Shown: positions 20,353 through 34,600 of the stretch, one piece after another | Layout of the letters: each line of letters opens with the position of its first letter | Numbering within the stretch: position 1 is the first letter of the stretch | Source: Mactra quadrangularis | Taxonomy: Eukaryota > Mollusca > Bivalvia > Venerida > Mactridae | Direction: 5' to 3' | DNA length: 64,000 nucleotides | Assembly: GCA_025267735.1 (NCBI GenBank) | Contig: CM046303.1 | Location: forward strand, 53,461,403 to 53,525,402 | The notes under the pieces: model-generated | Told to the model about the DNA's origin: nothing | The model's database searches: none | What the model saw: the letters and a program-made list of their open reading frames with translations, nothing else | Translations under genes and position numbers: made by a program

Positions 20353-20659
20353 GTAGTGATATCTATTTATAAGAATTGAATTTTTTGTGTCCATTTTAAT
20401 TTTTATATGACATTACTCATAATAGCCAGTATTTTTTTATACTCCATTTAATGCATTATGTGAACTACAATCAATCACTGATTGAATCAATGGCAGGCAG
20501 CTAGCTTGTTGGTCATGCAGGTGTTGTCCACCCTCTCGGTCAAACAGTTTGTGTGTTATCTGTATCAAACATGGTCAGAATGTTTGTGGTCAATATATGT
20601 TGTATGGGTTTTACAACCGTTTCTATATCCTTGATAAATAGTGAGATATAGTCCTGAGT

Positions 20660-21000
20660 TTGTGTGGCTGTAGCCCAGGATTGATATTTCAGGGCCAGCA
20701 AGGAGTTTCTGGTTCAAGCTGTATCCAGACTGTTGATCCCTTTTCTGAAAATTTGGCAATAATGTTGATTTTCCTCCATTAATAAGGTAAATGGAGAAGT
20801 TATCCACCTTGTAGAAGGGTATGTGAGTATGGGGCAAGTTACCTTAGCATATCACTTTGTGCCCTGGTACCCTTCTTACAACAAAAGGTATGACTGTGTG
20901 ATATCAAATTAAGGGTACCAGTGCACAAAGGTATATGTAGCAATATTCTTAGGCAACTCGCCCTTGGTTGTACACAAATGTCCAGGAAAGCTAGGTTAGG
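20660..21000 (+). mobile_element. SINE-B, degenerate and interrupted
   Basis: It contains GATCCCTTTTCTGAAAATTT, GATTTTCCTCCATTAATAAG, ATGGAGAAGTTATCCACCTTG and, after an insertion of about 120 bp, TGTCCAGGAAAGCTAGGTTA. These are the SINE-B parts in order. Confidence 0.6.
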
Positions 21001-21570
21001 GGAGCATATATTAATTATATTCATTCATGCAATGTTTTGCCTGTGCTCTAATTCAAAGAATTTTCTGTCAGTCTTCAATCAATCTAGTCAAAATGTATGT
21101 GGCAAGAATAACATGGGTGAGTTCTGCTTATCTGGCTTAACTATTTGGGGAACCTAGATTTATGATCCTTAAATTGTGAAATGTATTCTCCTCCTCTAAT
21201 TTCTCATTCATAAAAAAATTAACAAATTTTACAGCTCCTTACAGGGATTAATTTTTTCAACATTTTGCCGTATGTTTGTGTTTGCATTCTATGTATTATT
21301 TTTTCTATATTATGATCGAAATGATAATGATATGTCAGTTCAGTATTAATTAGTTACTGTTGTTTTTTGTATTTGTTGTTGAATTTTGCTTGAAGTATTA
21401 GTTGTAAAAATGGTTTAATTAGATGTTGTTTCTTGCATTTATATAATTTAAGTAACTTTTGGTGTATCAGGATATTTTATGAGTATTTAAATCAATGGGG
21501 TTAATGTATGCACTATTGATTTGAATAAAATTACAATTCAAGTACTTTACAATGTAAATCTATATATATA

Positions 21571-21606
21571 CAGTACCCTCCAAAAGTTTGGAGACAAACG
21601 AAACTT
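21571..21606. mobile_element. Isolated Tc1-like terminus
   Basis: CAGTACCCTCCAAAAGTTTG followed by GAGACAAACGAAACT, preceded by TA, resembles the terminal repeats of Tc1-type elements. No matching opposite end was found, so it is a solo end or a chance match. Confidence 0.35.
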
Positions 21607-22244
21607 ACTACAATTCTTAAATTTTGATGATAATTTTTAGCATATTTATTATTTTTAATGAATTTAAGTATTGTTTGTGACAAAATGAAAAGAAATCATC
21701 AATTCTACACATTTATAAAATACAGCATCTGACATATCATGGCTCTTATGTAGTCTCAGTTATAATTATTATGATAACCAAAGAAAAATAAAGCAAAACC
21801 AATTAGCATTTCAGGAACCGTATGTATATTGGATGTACTGTTTTTAATAGTTAAAGTATGGAAAAAAAACATTGCATACCTGAAAGATTTCATTCTATTT
21901 TTTATTTTAGATTATTTATTTGTATGTATACGTTCATGTGTTTTCAAGTTTGATCAATCTTACTGTTTGTTACTGATATTGTTTTTTATAAAAATTAGAC
22001 TTTGTATGAACCTTTTAGTATTTTTGTTACTTCATGTAATCAGTTGTCTTTTATTGATAATAAAATAAAAATAGCATGTAAAAATTTGAACCTGTTGTTT
22101 TTAATGTTGTTAAGTTTCTATTTGCTTAGCAGAGGTAAAAACAAATTGAGTGCTGAGTATAGTCCTACCCATTCTAAGATTGATACTTGATCTTACTAGC
22201 ATTATAAGGAATAAGGTAAGATGTGTATCTTGTACTGGATTTAT
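21607..22244. other. Nothing recognised
   Basis: AT-rich intergenic sequence. Short frames rich in F, L and I are composition artefacts. Confidence 0.45.
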
Positions 22245-22375
22245 ACACAATATTATTATTGAAGTTAAAGTTATTTTCTTGCTCAAGGATATTAATATTG
22301 CCCCATGTGGGGTTCCAACTCGGAATCTTTTAATCCCTTAGCATGCATCCTACCACTGGACCAATGCAACTATGT
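22245..22375 (-). mobile_element. SINE-A head fragment, reverse strand
   Basis: On the - strand it reads TTGGTCCAGTGGTAGGATGC, then a GGAACCCCACATGGGGC box-B region, then ATCCTTGAGCAAGAAAAT. These match the head and early body of the SINE-A copy at 50515. Confidence 0.65.
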
Positions 22376-23519
22376 CAAATTCAGCACATACATATTCAAA
22401 ATATTCGTGTAAACCTGAATTTTCCATAGATGTGCACATGTTCATAATTGGGAGTTTTCATGACTTGTCCTTATGTTCAGTAATTTATGACTTGAAAAAA
22501 GGCTACATTTTGTGTGTGACTGAAATAATGGATATCTAGATTTTGAAAAAAAAATTGCCCATGCATGTCTTCAATGATTGCTTAGTGTAAATATTGGGAT
22601 GATAAGGTAAAAACTCCTTTTCCCATGTATATTTGTTAATTACAATCTTTTGTGTGGCCAAGGAACTCTACATTATAATGCCTCATGAACTAGATCACAC
22701 CAACAATACAGTGAAGCTGAATTTCACACAAGTTCAGAAAACTGAACAAAATTTCTGGTGCATAAAATATTTCTAAGTTACATGTCACATTGAGAAATTT
22801 GGGCAGTAATTGAACAGTTCTGTCAGTCCTTGCACTGAATCTAAGCTTCCACTGTACTTGAACCACTCCAAACATAGACAAAATTTGAATAAAATTCTAA
22901 ATTTTTACAAGTTTATTTAATACTGATCCAGGCCTCCAGCCCATAACATTTGTTAAACAGTACAGTGTTATACAACAATAATATTGTAATGACATATAGA
23001 AATACAAAACATTTTTACAATAAATATACATGTAATCTAAATCGTCAAGAAACTAAAGAATTTTTACGTTTTTCAAAAGCATAGTATATTGACACATTGT
23101 GTCTTACTGTGTCATTTTACTGAAGCCAGGGAATGTAAATGTTTTTAAAAGTTACATGCTTTTGCTTTAAACGCATTGCATATAGTGGTAAACAATTTGA
23201 ATTATTTTAAAAATGCTACTTAGGTACTTGTTTTGGTTCATGATTTAAGTTTATCAATTGAATTCCTCTTTTGTTGGAATTAATTATGAGTCTTTCCTTT
23301 CATTAAGCGACTTTTAGTTTCACCGTCTGTTTTATATAAATGAGTCTGCGAGCCCTATTAGCAAGTATATAAATACACACTATCCGTGAATTGAAAACAT
23401 AAAGTCTTATAACTCATACGATTATAAATAAATTTCGATAGTTAAGTCATTACCACTTTACCAGTGCCATCAGAGTTAATGAATCAGCTGTTGAAACATT
23501 TCAAGGTCACAGGTGCTTT
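22376..23519. other. Intergenic, nothing recognised
   Basis: AT-rich sequence between the SINE-A fragment and the presumed CDR2 promoter. No exon, RNA gene or bounded element is seen. Confidence 0.45.
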
Positions 23520-23988
23520 CTTTCCGGTCCGCGCGAAGTGGGCGTGGCGCTGTCATTATATTCTAATTAAGAATATTGATAAACTGTCAAACCACATTAA
23601 TTAATATTGGGTTGTATTTACATTACATAAGGAAATCAATAGTATTTCCTTGTCAGCAGACGCGTTATTAAATTATTGATACAGCCAACGAATCTACTTT
23701 CATTTCGTATATTACGTCAAAAACCCCACCGCAGCAATAAACGGAGGAGAGAAACTGGGGAATATCCAATTTTCATATTCTCATTCAATATATCGTCTGC
23801 TTTTCCGTTATCATGAAAACCACGTGACCTCGGAGTGTGCCACGTTTTACATATTGTGTATTGGATTCATGTGCTGTGTGTATAATTCATTCAAAATGAT
23901 GGAATGAGTGTGCGATGGAGAAAAAGTTCGAAGGAATGTAAGACTTGTTTAAAACTGGACATATTTGAGAGCAGACGAGATTGTAATC
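23520..23988 (+). promoter_or_regulatory. Candidate promoter and 5' UTR of the CDR2 homologue
   Basis: The sequence before the first CDR2 exon becomes less AT-rich. It contains AAGTGGGCGTGGCGC (a GC-box/KLF-type site) near 23536 and a CACGTG E-box near 23821, about 170 bp before the ATG. No TATA box stands out. Assigning function to these sites is inference. Confidence 0.45.
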
Positions 23989-24031
23989 ATGGAGGACGAG
24001 TGTGATGAGAGAGAGGAATGGTATTCTAATG
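23989..24031 (+). CDS. CDR2: CDR2 coding exon 1
   Basis: ATG opens MEDECDEREEWYSN. The exon ends with one base of a split aspartate codon at donor GTATGT. The acidic residues before WY match the family start. Confidence 0.85.
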
Positions 24032-25647
24032 GTATGTCGAGTTATTGAATTATTACTACATTCCGTTCGATTGCTGCAAAAATTATGATAACGTTCTTTG
24101 GCAGCAGCCAAAAAAGAATGCAGACGATAACATTGTAACTAACAGCGTGCTTGATTTTTGGGTTTATTTATCACCCCATACTTATATAGATCTACTATAT
24201 AAATAACTGACTTATTTAATACTGTTCATTATTTACTTTATTTGTTTTAGTTATCCAGGTCAAAAGCTTTTTAATCTAACAGTGTAAATGAGTTACATAC
24301 GCGTATCACGATACAGATGTACTTTGTATAGCTGTAACCACATTTCATACTCATAATTCAATCCTGTGGAGAATCTACCCTAACTAATAAATAATTCATT
24401 TCTCGCACGTGTTTCACATAAATAGTAAGTAACTATGTTCTATTGAAATTCCACATTGAACATGTTCTAGCCTTGTACTGTTGTACAAATTTGCAATTTT
24501 TATCTTCATTTTACACCAAGAAAAGACTAGCCTAACCTAACGTAACGTAACCTATCCCTGTGGCGAAATGTGTCAAATATTTGTATAATTTCCTCTGTAT
24601 AATTTCCTCTGTATAATACGGTCAATTATTGCTAATTACATGTATATGTATGTAGCTAACATATTACATCAATAATATTGTAGCTATAGTACATATCAGA
24701 CCTAGGTTTTTCTAGCATCGTATATTCTCCTGTACATGCTATATACTAGTAGTATTATTATACCCTGGTCTTCTCTAGAGAAACTAAATCAAACAAAACT
24801 TGTATCAATAAAAATATATTAATGGCATGAACATGAGTTTTTGTCATTAACGATCCGAGATTTCAGTATAATGTATACAATAACTTCAATACTAATTGTT
24901 TCATGAAGTTATTACCATATGCTTTAGTGTCGGATCAAAAATATTCACCAGGGGTCTGACTTGGAAAACAATTCTATGAGTCAAATTTTCGACCAAGATG
25001 TTAGCAATTTCGTCAAAACTCATGATGGTCAATGACAACTTTTGTAAATTTCAATGGTGTCCAGACCACAGGTCGCTATATTATACGTGAATAGAAATAT
25101 CATCGAGCTAGCGACCTGTGGCTCTGACCACTTAATCCCCTGCTTGGTCAACCCATGTGATGTCGTTATATTTTATTCAACGGTAGGTGGCGCATACATT
25201 AACCCCACTGATTTAAATATTCACTTCTGTACGAATAATCGATTTAAATCAGCAGGGTTTATGTATGTACTACTGTCTCATAAATAAAATCTATTAATGC
25301 ATGTACAAATCTTCATAAGATTTCTATGAGTAGTGGTTTAATTGTTGGTACATGTATTAATCTATTATTATTACAGTGATTTCAAGACTACATTACAATT
25401 CTTGAAAGCTTGCAGATGTGTAATACACGTAACTTATTTTCATTCTCTAACTTGAACAATTAAACTGAGAGTCTATAACTGACAAGCATGCAATGATTAA
25501 GAAATTGATTCGTTACATATTAGTTCCTTATATTAAGTTATACTAGTACTCCTATATCAACCGTTACTCATGAATAACAGATATATTTGGCCCAAGATCC
25601 AATCCTTATATTTAGACGAGTCAGTGCACAACTAGTCTACTTCCTAC

Positions 25648-25686
<39 letters not shown>

Positions 25687-28600
25687 ATTAGTGTTGCGAT
25701 GATCTAACGTCTAGTTAATTGGTGTAACATTACCTAAAACGTTCAAATAACCATTCAGTTGCACCAAACGACAAGTTGTAATCTTTAATTTGAACTCAAT
25801 GGATGTATGCAGAATAAACAATGCTTAGTTTGTTTTTCGTGCGTGATAAAAACTCATTTTATCCGGTGTCAATTTAACCACTTCTATTTTTCAACACTAC
25901 TGTTTCATTTAGGAATGTGGTCATGACTTGGACTATGTATTACACCTTGTACGTGTATACGTAAAATATCGCGGTGTTTTCATAACTCTCTCACCATTAT
26001 ATATTATTAATCAGTCTAGGAGGGGGCGTGGTCGAGTGGTTACGACGTTGGAATGGTAATCATTTGATAGTCAGCTCCGCAGTGGTTCTAATCCCATTAA
26101 AATCCAATGTCGTTGTTTCCTTCTGCAAGAAACTTTATCATACTAGCTCAGTACTGGGGAACCTGGAAACGGACTCGAACGTGATTAATATAAGTTGGCA
26201 GAGCTTGTTTCGCTATCGAGCTTTAAACAAACTAGTAAAAACTAAACCGTAACAACTTGTTGCATAGAGAACTGCAAAAGTATTTTATGCACATTCCATT
26301 CTCAACCTAGATTATCCTGTAACGCAATGAGATAACACGCGTCAGCTTAAATCTCATTGTTTAACAAACTCTTAAAAATCAAGTGTCAAAGTGCATGTAT
26401 TTATAAAACAATAAATGTAATAGTTATCAAGCACCGAAGTCAAGATATTGGTTTAATCTAAAAACCTTTTATGACCGTATGACGTATAGAGACGGAAATT
26501 AACCGTACCGTTACATGCATGGATTTTAGACATTACATTATTGAACCACTCTGGCAGTATTTGGAATAATCAATAGACGTATTCCATTCAGACTACAGAA
26601 CAAATCAATGTTCCATCGCTGACTCATCGTCTTCTGCCAATGTACATTTTTACAGCAGACGACATTTTCAAACTAACTTAATGGGCCTTTAAGTTAAAAT
26701 TCCTTTAAAAAATCTTCAATTTTGAGTTGACATTCTTGCATTTGTGCATTTTAGAACAAATGTTTGACATGGATTGATAGAAAGTCGCATTTCGAGCATG
26801 TTGATATTTAACAAGCAAGTGCAAACATTTGTTCGCTAGTGTTGAAGTAGGGTTAACATTTAATAGCTGTATGGCTGTAATTTGTCAACCATCATCATGG
26901 ATATATCAATGTCAACATTGACATATTATGGGGACATAACTTTAATTATCTTGCTTTAACTACCATTGAACTAGGGGATTGTTTGATTACAATGACATAC
27001 TGTAAAGTTCCGCTATAAAGACCACCTTGGTTGTTGCAATGTCCATGCCATTATGACGAGTTTTTGCACATTCTGTTTAACCCAATCAAACCAAAAAGTA
27101 CTTATTGGCGTATTCTTTAGCGTTTCTTCTGGTAGATAATATAGCTGGTGTTCTATTATTATCGATCATATAATTTCTGTGCAGATATTTCAAAATAATT
27201 GTAAATGAAACAAGACACATTGCAGACAATCAATATGCCAAAATCTCCACACAAAAACTAGTAGCGATGAGATAAAATGTTACAGATTCAATGTTTGTGT
27301 TGGAGCGTGTTCATTGATTTTAAGTTGCACGCGTTTGTGCTTATTTGGTACCTTTTTAAGTACTGTCCAAGATCAGTAAAAGAATACATGCTTTTGAAAA
27401 CGACAGTCCTACACTCTCTGAGAAAGTAAAGTGTGTTACTGAAGACATCAGAATTATATCCTTTACTAAATTCGACTTATCTCGACTATTCATTATCTCA
27501 ACTAATATTCGACTATCCCTGCCAAGTCGAGAACATTAGAATTAACTGTTTTTCGAAATTCAACAGTACTGGAAATGGCATTATATCATAAAGCATGAAA
27601 CATGTACAATGCTGCATATCAAAAGCACAGCTTTGTTAGACCGTATATGTCACAGAACGTAAATGTCACGCGTGTGTGACATTTTCGGTCGAATTTATCA
27701 CACATACATCTTGTGACTTATACGTTTGTGCTAATTAGCGATAAATGTCTGACTGTGTATATCACACATGTCATACAATGAACCAATTCTAATTGATATT
27801 AACTTTGTCCACAGCAGCAACAGCAGCAATAATAACAGCTTGCCATCAGTAACATGATCAAAACATCGTCATCACTATTTCTATTTTGAGTGAGTTTAGT
27901 AGTAACGTTTCCGACTTGCAGTATATACATGTATATTATAATCAGAAGTAAGATCAGAAAGCATGTTAATTATTTTTCTAATAAATCCGTAAAGTCACAG
28001 TTACTCATGAATTTCTTCACAAAAGTCTCAATGTCGTAATTCAATACCGACTCACAATCTATTGCATCTTTTTCCACGCTAAATTCTTGACGTTTCAATC
28101 ACATTTGTGCATCTTCAAGATCCTCGGCAGTGAACCCTTCAAAGTTTGATCCTTCATCGTCACTTTCATGCCCAAAAAAGGTCTTCAGACCCATCTAGTG
28201 CTGACAAAATAACGGACATAACACCACTCGCGTACGCGTTCCCGATACACTTTAAGTTTAAACAAGCAAAATGTTTGCCACGCGACTCGACAACTTCAAT
28301 TATTTAATAATAATAATAATAATTATAATAATAAAAATAATAATGACCATATTGATCATTCTATTGTTTAAAACCTATATACATGTAGACATGAGAGGAT
28401 AATTTCTACACACATTTCTATTTCTTTTATGATTGATACTTAAATCTTTGTTATGGCAATAAGTATTTAAATATAAAGATATATTTTATACAGTATAAAA
28501 CATATTCATCTTTCCAGAGAAGTTTTAATATAGAAAATGTTCGTTTTTAAAATATTTACTATACATGCGTGTGTTTTTGCTACAAACCAAGTTATTGTCA

Positions 28601-31600
28601 TTAATATAGTGTATAAGGATACAAGGCTTTCATGTGTAAATGTGCTTTAGTTCCGTTTTTACGGTATTGAGGCACATTTTTTTGTGTTTGACTCTCTAGA
28701 GTTGAATACCCAGTCCCTTTTAGGGACAATGTCGGAAGAGTAGTCTCCCATATATAAAGGATCTGTTTTTCGAACCGTTTTAACTCTGTTTTCTCCGAAG
28801 TTAAAGCGATTTATTGTGTTCGGCTCTCTCGAGTTGCATACCCATTCTCCTAGGTGGGAAAAGAAGGGTCGAGTAGTTCTTCCCCATTGCTGGGGGAGCT
28901 CCGCGCCTTGAGCTCTGTTTCTGAAAGGATTGAGGATCTCTGGTCCCCTGTGTCGGACAATGTGGGAAAGGTAGTTTTCCCTATTGCTAGAGGAAATTAC
29001 AATTCCCTAGGAGGGGGTGATTTTTTTGGATTGACTCTGGGGTTTCGGCCGTAATTGGTTGGTCCTGAAAGGGGTTGGCCCTTGGGGAACGGTCCTTTGG
29101 GACGGCCCTGAGTGGACGGCCCTGAGGGACTGCCCTGGGGGATTTAATCCCGGTATTTCTGGGCCCCTAAATGCGCACCCTATACCACTAGAACATTGCT
29201 CCTAATAAACTATGTAGTAAATTTCATTCATGTGACAACCCTTAAAGTTTAAACTATTCTTCTCCATATTGTTATTTGACATCAGACAAACGTATACTCA
29301 TGTTTTCATTATAAATATGGTTATCTCTAGGCCACAGAACATTTAAAATAAAATCCCCGATATTGACTTTGCTAAAATATTTTACCTTAGCAGGTTGAGA
29401 TGTTACCTGGGATAATCTCAACATCCGTTGTGTTGTTATCATTGTTTTCCTCTTAGAATGTTTGATTTAGCTTTATTGATTGACACAATTAAAATTATTA
29501 TCATTGAATATAGATTTGTAGGATCTTGTGTTTGTAAAGTTGGACTGAGGAATCTCCAACTGAAATCTGAAAGTAATTTACAATATCTGACCAAAGTCAC
29601 AAGAAGTAATGAGTAAATGGTTTTGTATGTCATGCTATTAAAATTGTCGGAAGGTAAATCACCCATTTATAACGAAACTGAACCTTATGATCAATTACTT
29701 TGATAACGTAAAGACGATATTTACAAAATCGGACTATATTCATCAGAAATGTTAAGGAACGATAAAACCCGTGTGGACGCAGTTGGTAGCGCGCCTGGAT
29801 TTCAACCATCCGGAGAGGTTATACCCTTCCATAAGCAATTTGACAATATGTCAATTTTTCTCTATTAATAAGGTTAATATGGAGAAGTGTCCGGTCTTGT
29901 GGAGTTATAGACAAGGGTCCAAGACAGCTAGGTTAGGTACGCTGGACGTCGTTATTAACTTAAAAATTGTGTTGGCACAGCGTTAAACCCAGTATAAATA
30001 AAAAGTAACGATAACTTTTGAAGACTTTCAAATGCTTTTAACTCATCAGAGGTATTTCCAGACATGACATGTGCACATAGTAAACATGCTAACTGTATCA
30101 ATAACATATGAAATCAATTAAGACTTTTATATCTTCAATGAATTAACATCCACCAAGATGTGTCATTGATAGATTGATAAATGCATGAATTATCTGTTTT
30201 CTTCATAACTTCACTACGTTTCGTTACATTTTTTGCTTATATTTTTTTGCTACAAATGTAGCCCTTCATGTCTATTTTTTCATTCTATAATTTCAGTTAG
30301 ATTCACATTATATCAATTTATATTCAATAATCTAATTATAGCAGAACTATAAGCACACGTCGTTTGTTACCAGACCGAACTCCCTGAGCAGTGCGGAGGA
30401 AAAGTGCCATGGTCCCACCTTACCCCGCAGTGCTATAGGTGACTGCGTGGTAATTGTTAATTCGTGATTATAGCTGTATTCTTCCCGTTTATAAATATGA
30501 GTTTAAAGCAAACATTTCCTAAGAGTTAAAATTTACGTAAATAGACATTGGTTTGGGAAACGTAGGGGTAATTTACCGGGAATTTACCACTTCAATTTCA
30601 TTGCAGGTCATGGATTTAACCAGACTTTTGTTAGGTTTTAAGTCGCAGAGTCCCCCATATCTACCGGGTTGGGGCAGCGGGTCAAAAATGACTGGCGTAT
30701 AATACGACACTTGTACTCCCTTGCATTCTTGAAAGCTGTCTTTTATGGGGACGCCAGTTTGGTCCCAGCTCGGTCCATATCGGGTTGCATAATAATTTGT
30801 CACTCTATGATCTCTTCGGAAATACATTTACGTGTACATTTGTATTTATATACGTTGCAATGCATGCATAGCAGTGGTCTAATACGGCACTTGTATTCCC
30901 TTTACTTAAAGCTATAGCTTTTAGCTTTTATGGAACGCGGTAATGTCCGCTTATAACTCGAGAGGTCGTGGGTTCAAATCTCAGTTCGAACCATGGGTTT
31001 TATTAGGGTTACTCATGCTTTTTGGAAACCTTGAAGACCGTATTCAATGCCATCACAATTATTTGTAGAGTCAAATATTTAAGTTGCCAGCTGCTTCTTT
31101 CATATTGACATAAATTCTATCAACTATTCCTTTACATTGTAAATCATCTATCAGTCGTGACAAGGCATCGTATCTCTTAATACGAATGCAGTCACGTGGT
31201 CTATAGTTGCAGCATTATTTTCCTCATTTCAGACAATCTTCTTATTTATTACGCTTCCAGCCACTACATTTTTCTACATTACCAGCTTAAGTTATCGCTC
31301 GTAATGGCTTTCTTAACATATACGGAAACTCTTTGGGAACAGAATGCTACTAACGTGGAACAAAATGCCTGACCAATGTTTTGAAAACACATCATGTCCA
31401 GGATATTGACATTGTTTAAATTACGAAAACATTCCACTGGCACCAGAGTCCATATATTATATATGTGCGTATATTTAACGAGTGTGATGACTCTGGTGCC
31501 AGTGAAACTTCCTACTTATGTAAAACATTATACATTGTACATGCTCATGTATTTTTAGGGGTATTTTTTTCATAATTAAAGAAATCCGCCTCCTCTTACA

Positions 31601-34600
31601 TAAAAATATGTCCATACAATGTTTTAAAAGCAGTAGTCCAATGATAGGACGGACTCCTAGGAATCAAGAGGTCCCGGGTTCGAATCTCACCATGGGAAAT
31701 GCTAATTTCCTTCAGCAATAAATTTACCAGCGATTGCTTCACTTAAACCATGTATAAATTAATGGATATCTGCGAAGGTGGTATAATAAGTTGTGCAAAT
31801 CTGACGAATGCACATTTATAAGCAGAGTAACAGCTTCCCAGGGATGCATTCGCATATGTTCATAGAATGCACAGGAAGATTGAGGAGATAGATAACAATA
31901 GCCCCAAACTCAACACAGTGCTTACCTCCCGCTTTGCTTCTTAAACCCGGTTCGATAGCGCAGTTGGTAGCGCGACGGGATTTGGAATCTGGTGTCCCGA
32001 AGGGGGTACGGGTTCTAATCCCACCCGGGGAGGTTATACCCTTCCATGAAAATTTGACAATAATGTCGATTTTCCTCCATTGATTAGATAACATGGAGAA
32101 GTTTCCGGCCTTGTGGAAGAGTGTGTGAGTATTGGTTATAGACAAGGGTCCAGGAAAACTAGGTTAGGTGCACTGGACGCCGTAAAATGGCCTAAATTGT
32201 GTTGACGTTAAATCCAGTAAAAAATAAAATAACTGTTATTGATTTGATAAAGGGAAATAACCGCAGCGGGGAGTAAGCAATAGCCCGGTGACTAGGATTA
32301 ACAGCTGTAAGGTCGGTGCACGTGTATCATCGTGAAACTTTCATACCTAAACTAACTATTCATTTTTGACATTGTTAGCTGTCAAGCTTTTTTGTGATAT
32401 TCAGTTTCTCTGTTTTAAACACAATTTACTACTTGCAGTAGCTTATATTACTCATAATTGTCTACATAGCAATAAAGTGATTAATTATCATAATATATAC
32501 TAGGACGAAAAAGAAACGCCGGGTAACCTATAATGATTGTTTTAAGGGATAAATTGTATTATTGGATTATTATATTTATTTTTGTATGAAATGTCATCTG
32601 TATGGAACCAGCTGTTGAAGTTTCAATCGATTTCCGATGCTGATTATGTGAAAAAATACCCCCTTTTAACGATGACTCTTCTTGTTTTGCGAAACACGGC
32701 CGGACATGTGTTGCATATTTTATGTACCCGGCGTTTCTTTTTCGTCCTAGTATATATAACCATGGTATGTCGACAAGAAAGAAATGTCATATTCTCATAT
32801 TTGAATACTTACATAATTATACACAACAACACAAAATAACTTCATTTAAAGACCAATTCGATTGTTAGATCAGTTTCGTACTAAATTCGTAGCCGCCAGG
32901 CTAGCTCAGTTGGTAGCACCCAAGTCTACTGATCGAGGGGGTCGTGGGTTCGATTCCCGTGCGGAGCTTTCGTTGAGCTTGGTCATATAATTATTTATGC
33001 GGCCATTCTTCCTCCTACCAATGATTCTTAATCATGTAGGGCAGTTGTCAGTCACTGACGAAAGTATGCGCTTAGTTGTTGGTTAACAGCTAACTCCAGA
33101 GATTTAGCTTTTTCAGGAATGATGAGTGGTTGACTGACCGCCGTTATATGACCTATACAATGAGTTGCGTACGGCGTTAAATCTCAAAACGATCAGTTTC
33201 AATTATGACAAAATACCATACCTAAATTAGGAAACACTTGTCATCATGCCAATAGGAGATATTTGTTTAGCTATATTTTTACTCCCAGCACTTTAATTTT
33301 AGACCAAAAATTGCATATGTGCAGTAGCACGTGGCGGAAAGTTGTTGCGTTCACTTTGTCGTTGCATCTTGGTCTTGAAATCTGGTTCCGTCTAGAATGC
33401 AGAGAGTATAATGGTTATTCATTGTGTCTCTGACTCGGTCTACCGACTTTAGCTTGATATAAATTGCTCTTCTTGTGCGATCGATGCAATAACGATGTGT
33501 ATTAATAAGATTTAAAATGCATAGATTTCGATTTTATTATTAATAGCAGAATGAGAAATCAATAAAAGGCATGTTGTTTGCTATTTCTGATGCTCTTATC
33601 ATCTGCATGTTCACACTGAATACTGTACTGAGAAGTTAGTTTTTAGCTCGACTTTACGTAGTAATGTAGAGCTCTCCTACTCGCCCCGGCGTCGGCGGCG
33701 GCGTCGGCGTCCGCGTCCGCGTCCACCTTTCTGATTAAAGTTTTTGTGCAGTAAAATACTTTCTTCTATATCTTTGTTATTTCTTAAGATATTAACTTCA
33801 AACTTTAAATATATGTTCCTTACTATCAACCACATCTCATGTGACAAGGTATTTAACTCCAAACACATTTCTTTCAGAATTATCTCCCCTTGAACTGATT
33901 AAAGTTTTTGTGCACAGATTAAAGTTTTTGTGCAGTAAAATACTTTCTCCTATATCTTTGTTATTTCTTAAGATATTAACTTCAAACTTTAAATATATGC
34001 TTCTTATTATCAACCACATCTCATGTGACAAGGTTCATAACTCTAAATATATTTTTTTCAGAATTATCTCCCCTTGAACTTAGAGTTTTCTTTCAAAAAT
34101 GTTTGTTTTTACTGCAACTGTTTTATTCCTTTAGGTATTGACTTCAAACTTTAAATGTACATTCCTTATTATCAACCACATCTCATGTGACAAGGTGTAT
34201 AACTCCAAATATATTTTTTCAGAATTATCTCCCCTTGAACTTAGAGTTTTCTTTAAAAAATGTTTGTTTTTACTGCACCTGTTTTATTTCTTAAGGTATT
34301 GACTTCAAACTTTAAATATATGTTTCTTATTATCAACCACATCTCATGTGACTAGGTTCATAACTCCTTATACATATTTTTTACTCCTGTGACAAACACT
34401 AACTAAGTCGAGCATGCTGTCTCCTCTGACAGCTCTTGTTAAGACATACAATAAACAATGTAATTACGCAACGTCAAAAGTTGCGGCTATTTTCTTTTGG
34501 CGTCGAATAGCGACACATTACAATTATGTGAATTTTGCTGATATTTAAGAAGAATATCATGCCATATATCATTCGAAAGAAAAATTAAAGTCAAAATAGC

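Noticed and set aside
24541..24615. Short direct repeats (CGTAACCTA, TATAATTTCCTCTG)
   Set aside because: Only two to three short units each, likely slippage; no wider pattern.
32885..32970. tRNA gene with GGTTCGATTCC box B
   Set aside because: It is the head of a SINE-C with five other copies in the window; the same applies to the tRNA-like heads at 31640, 31953, 44505 and 50517.
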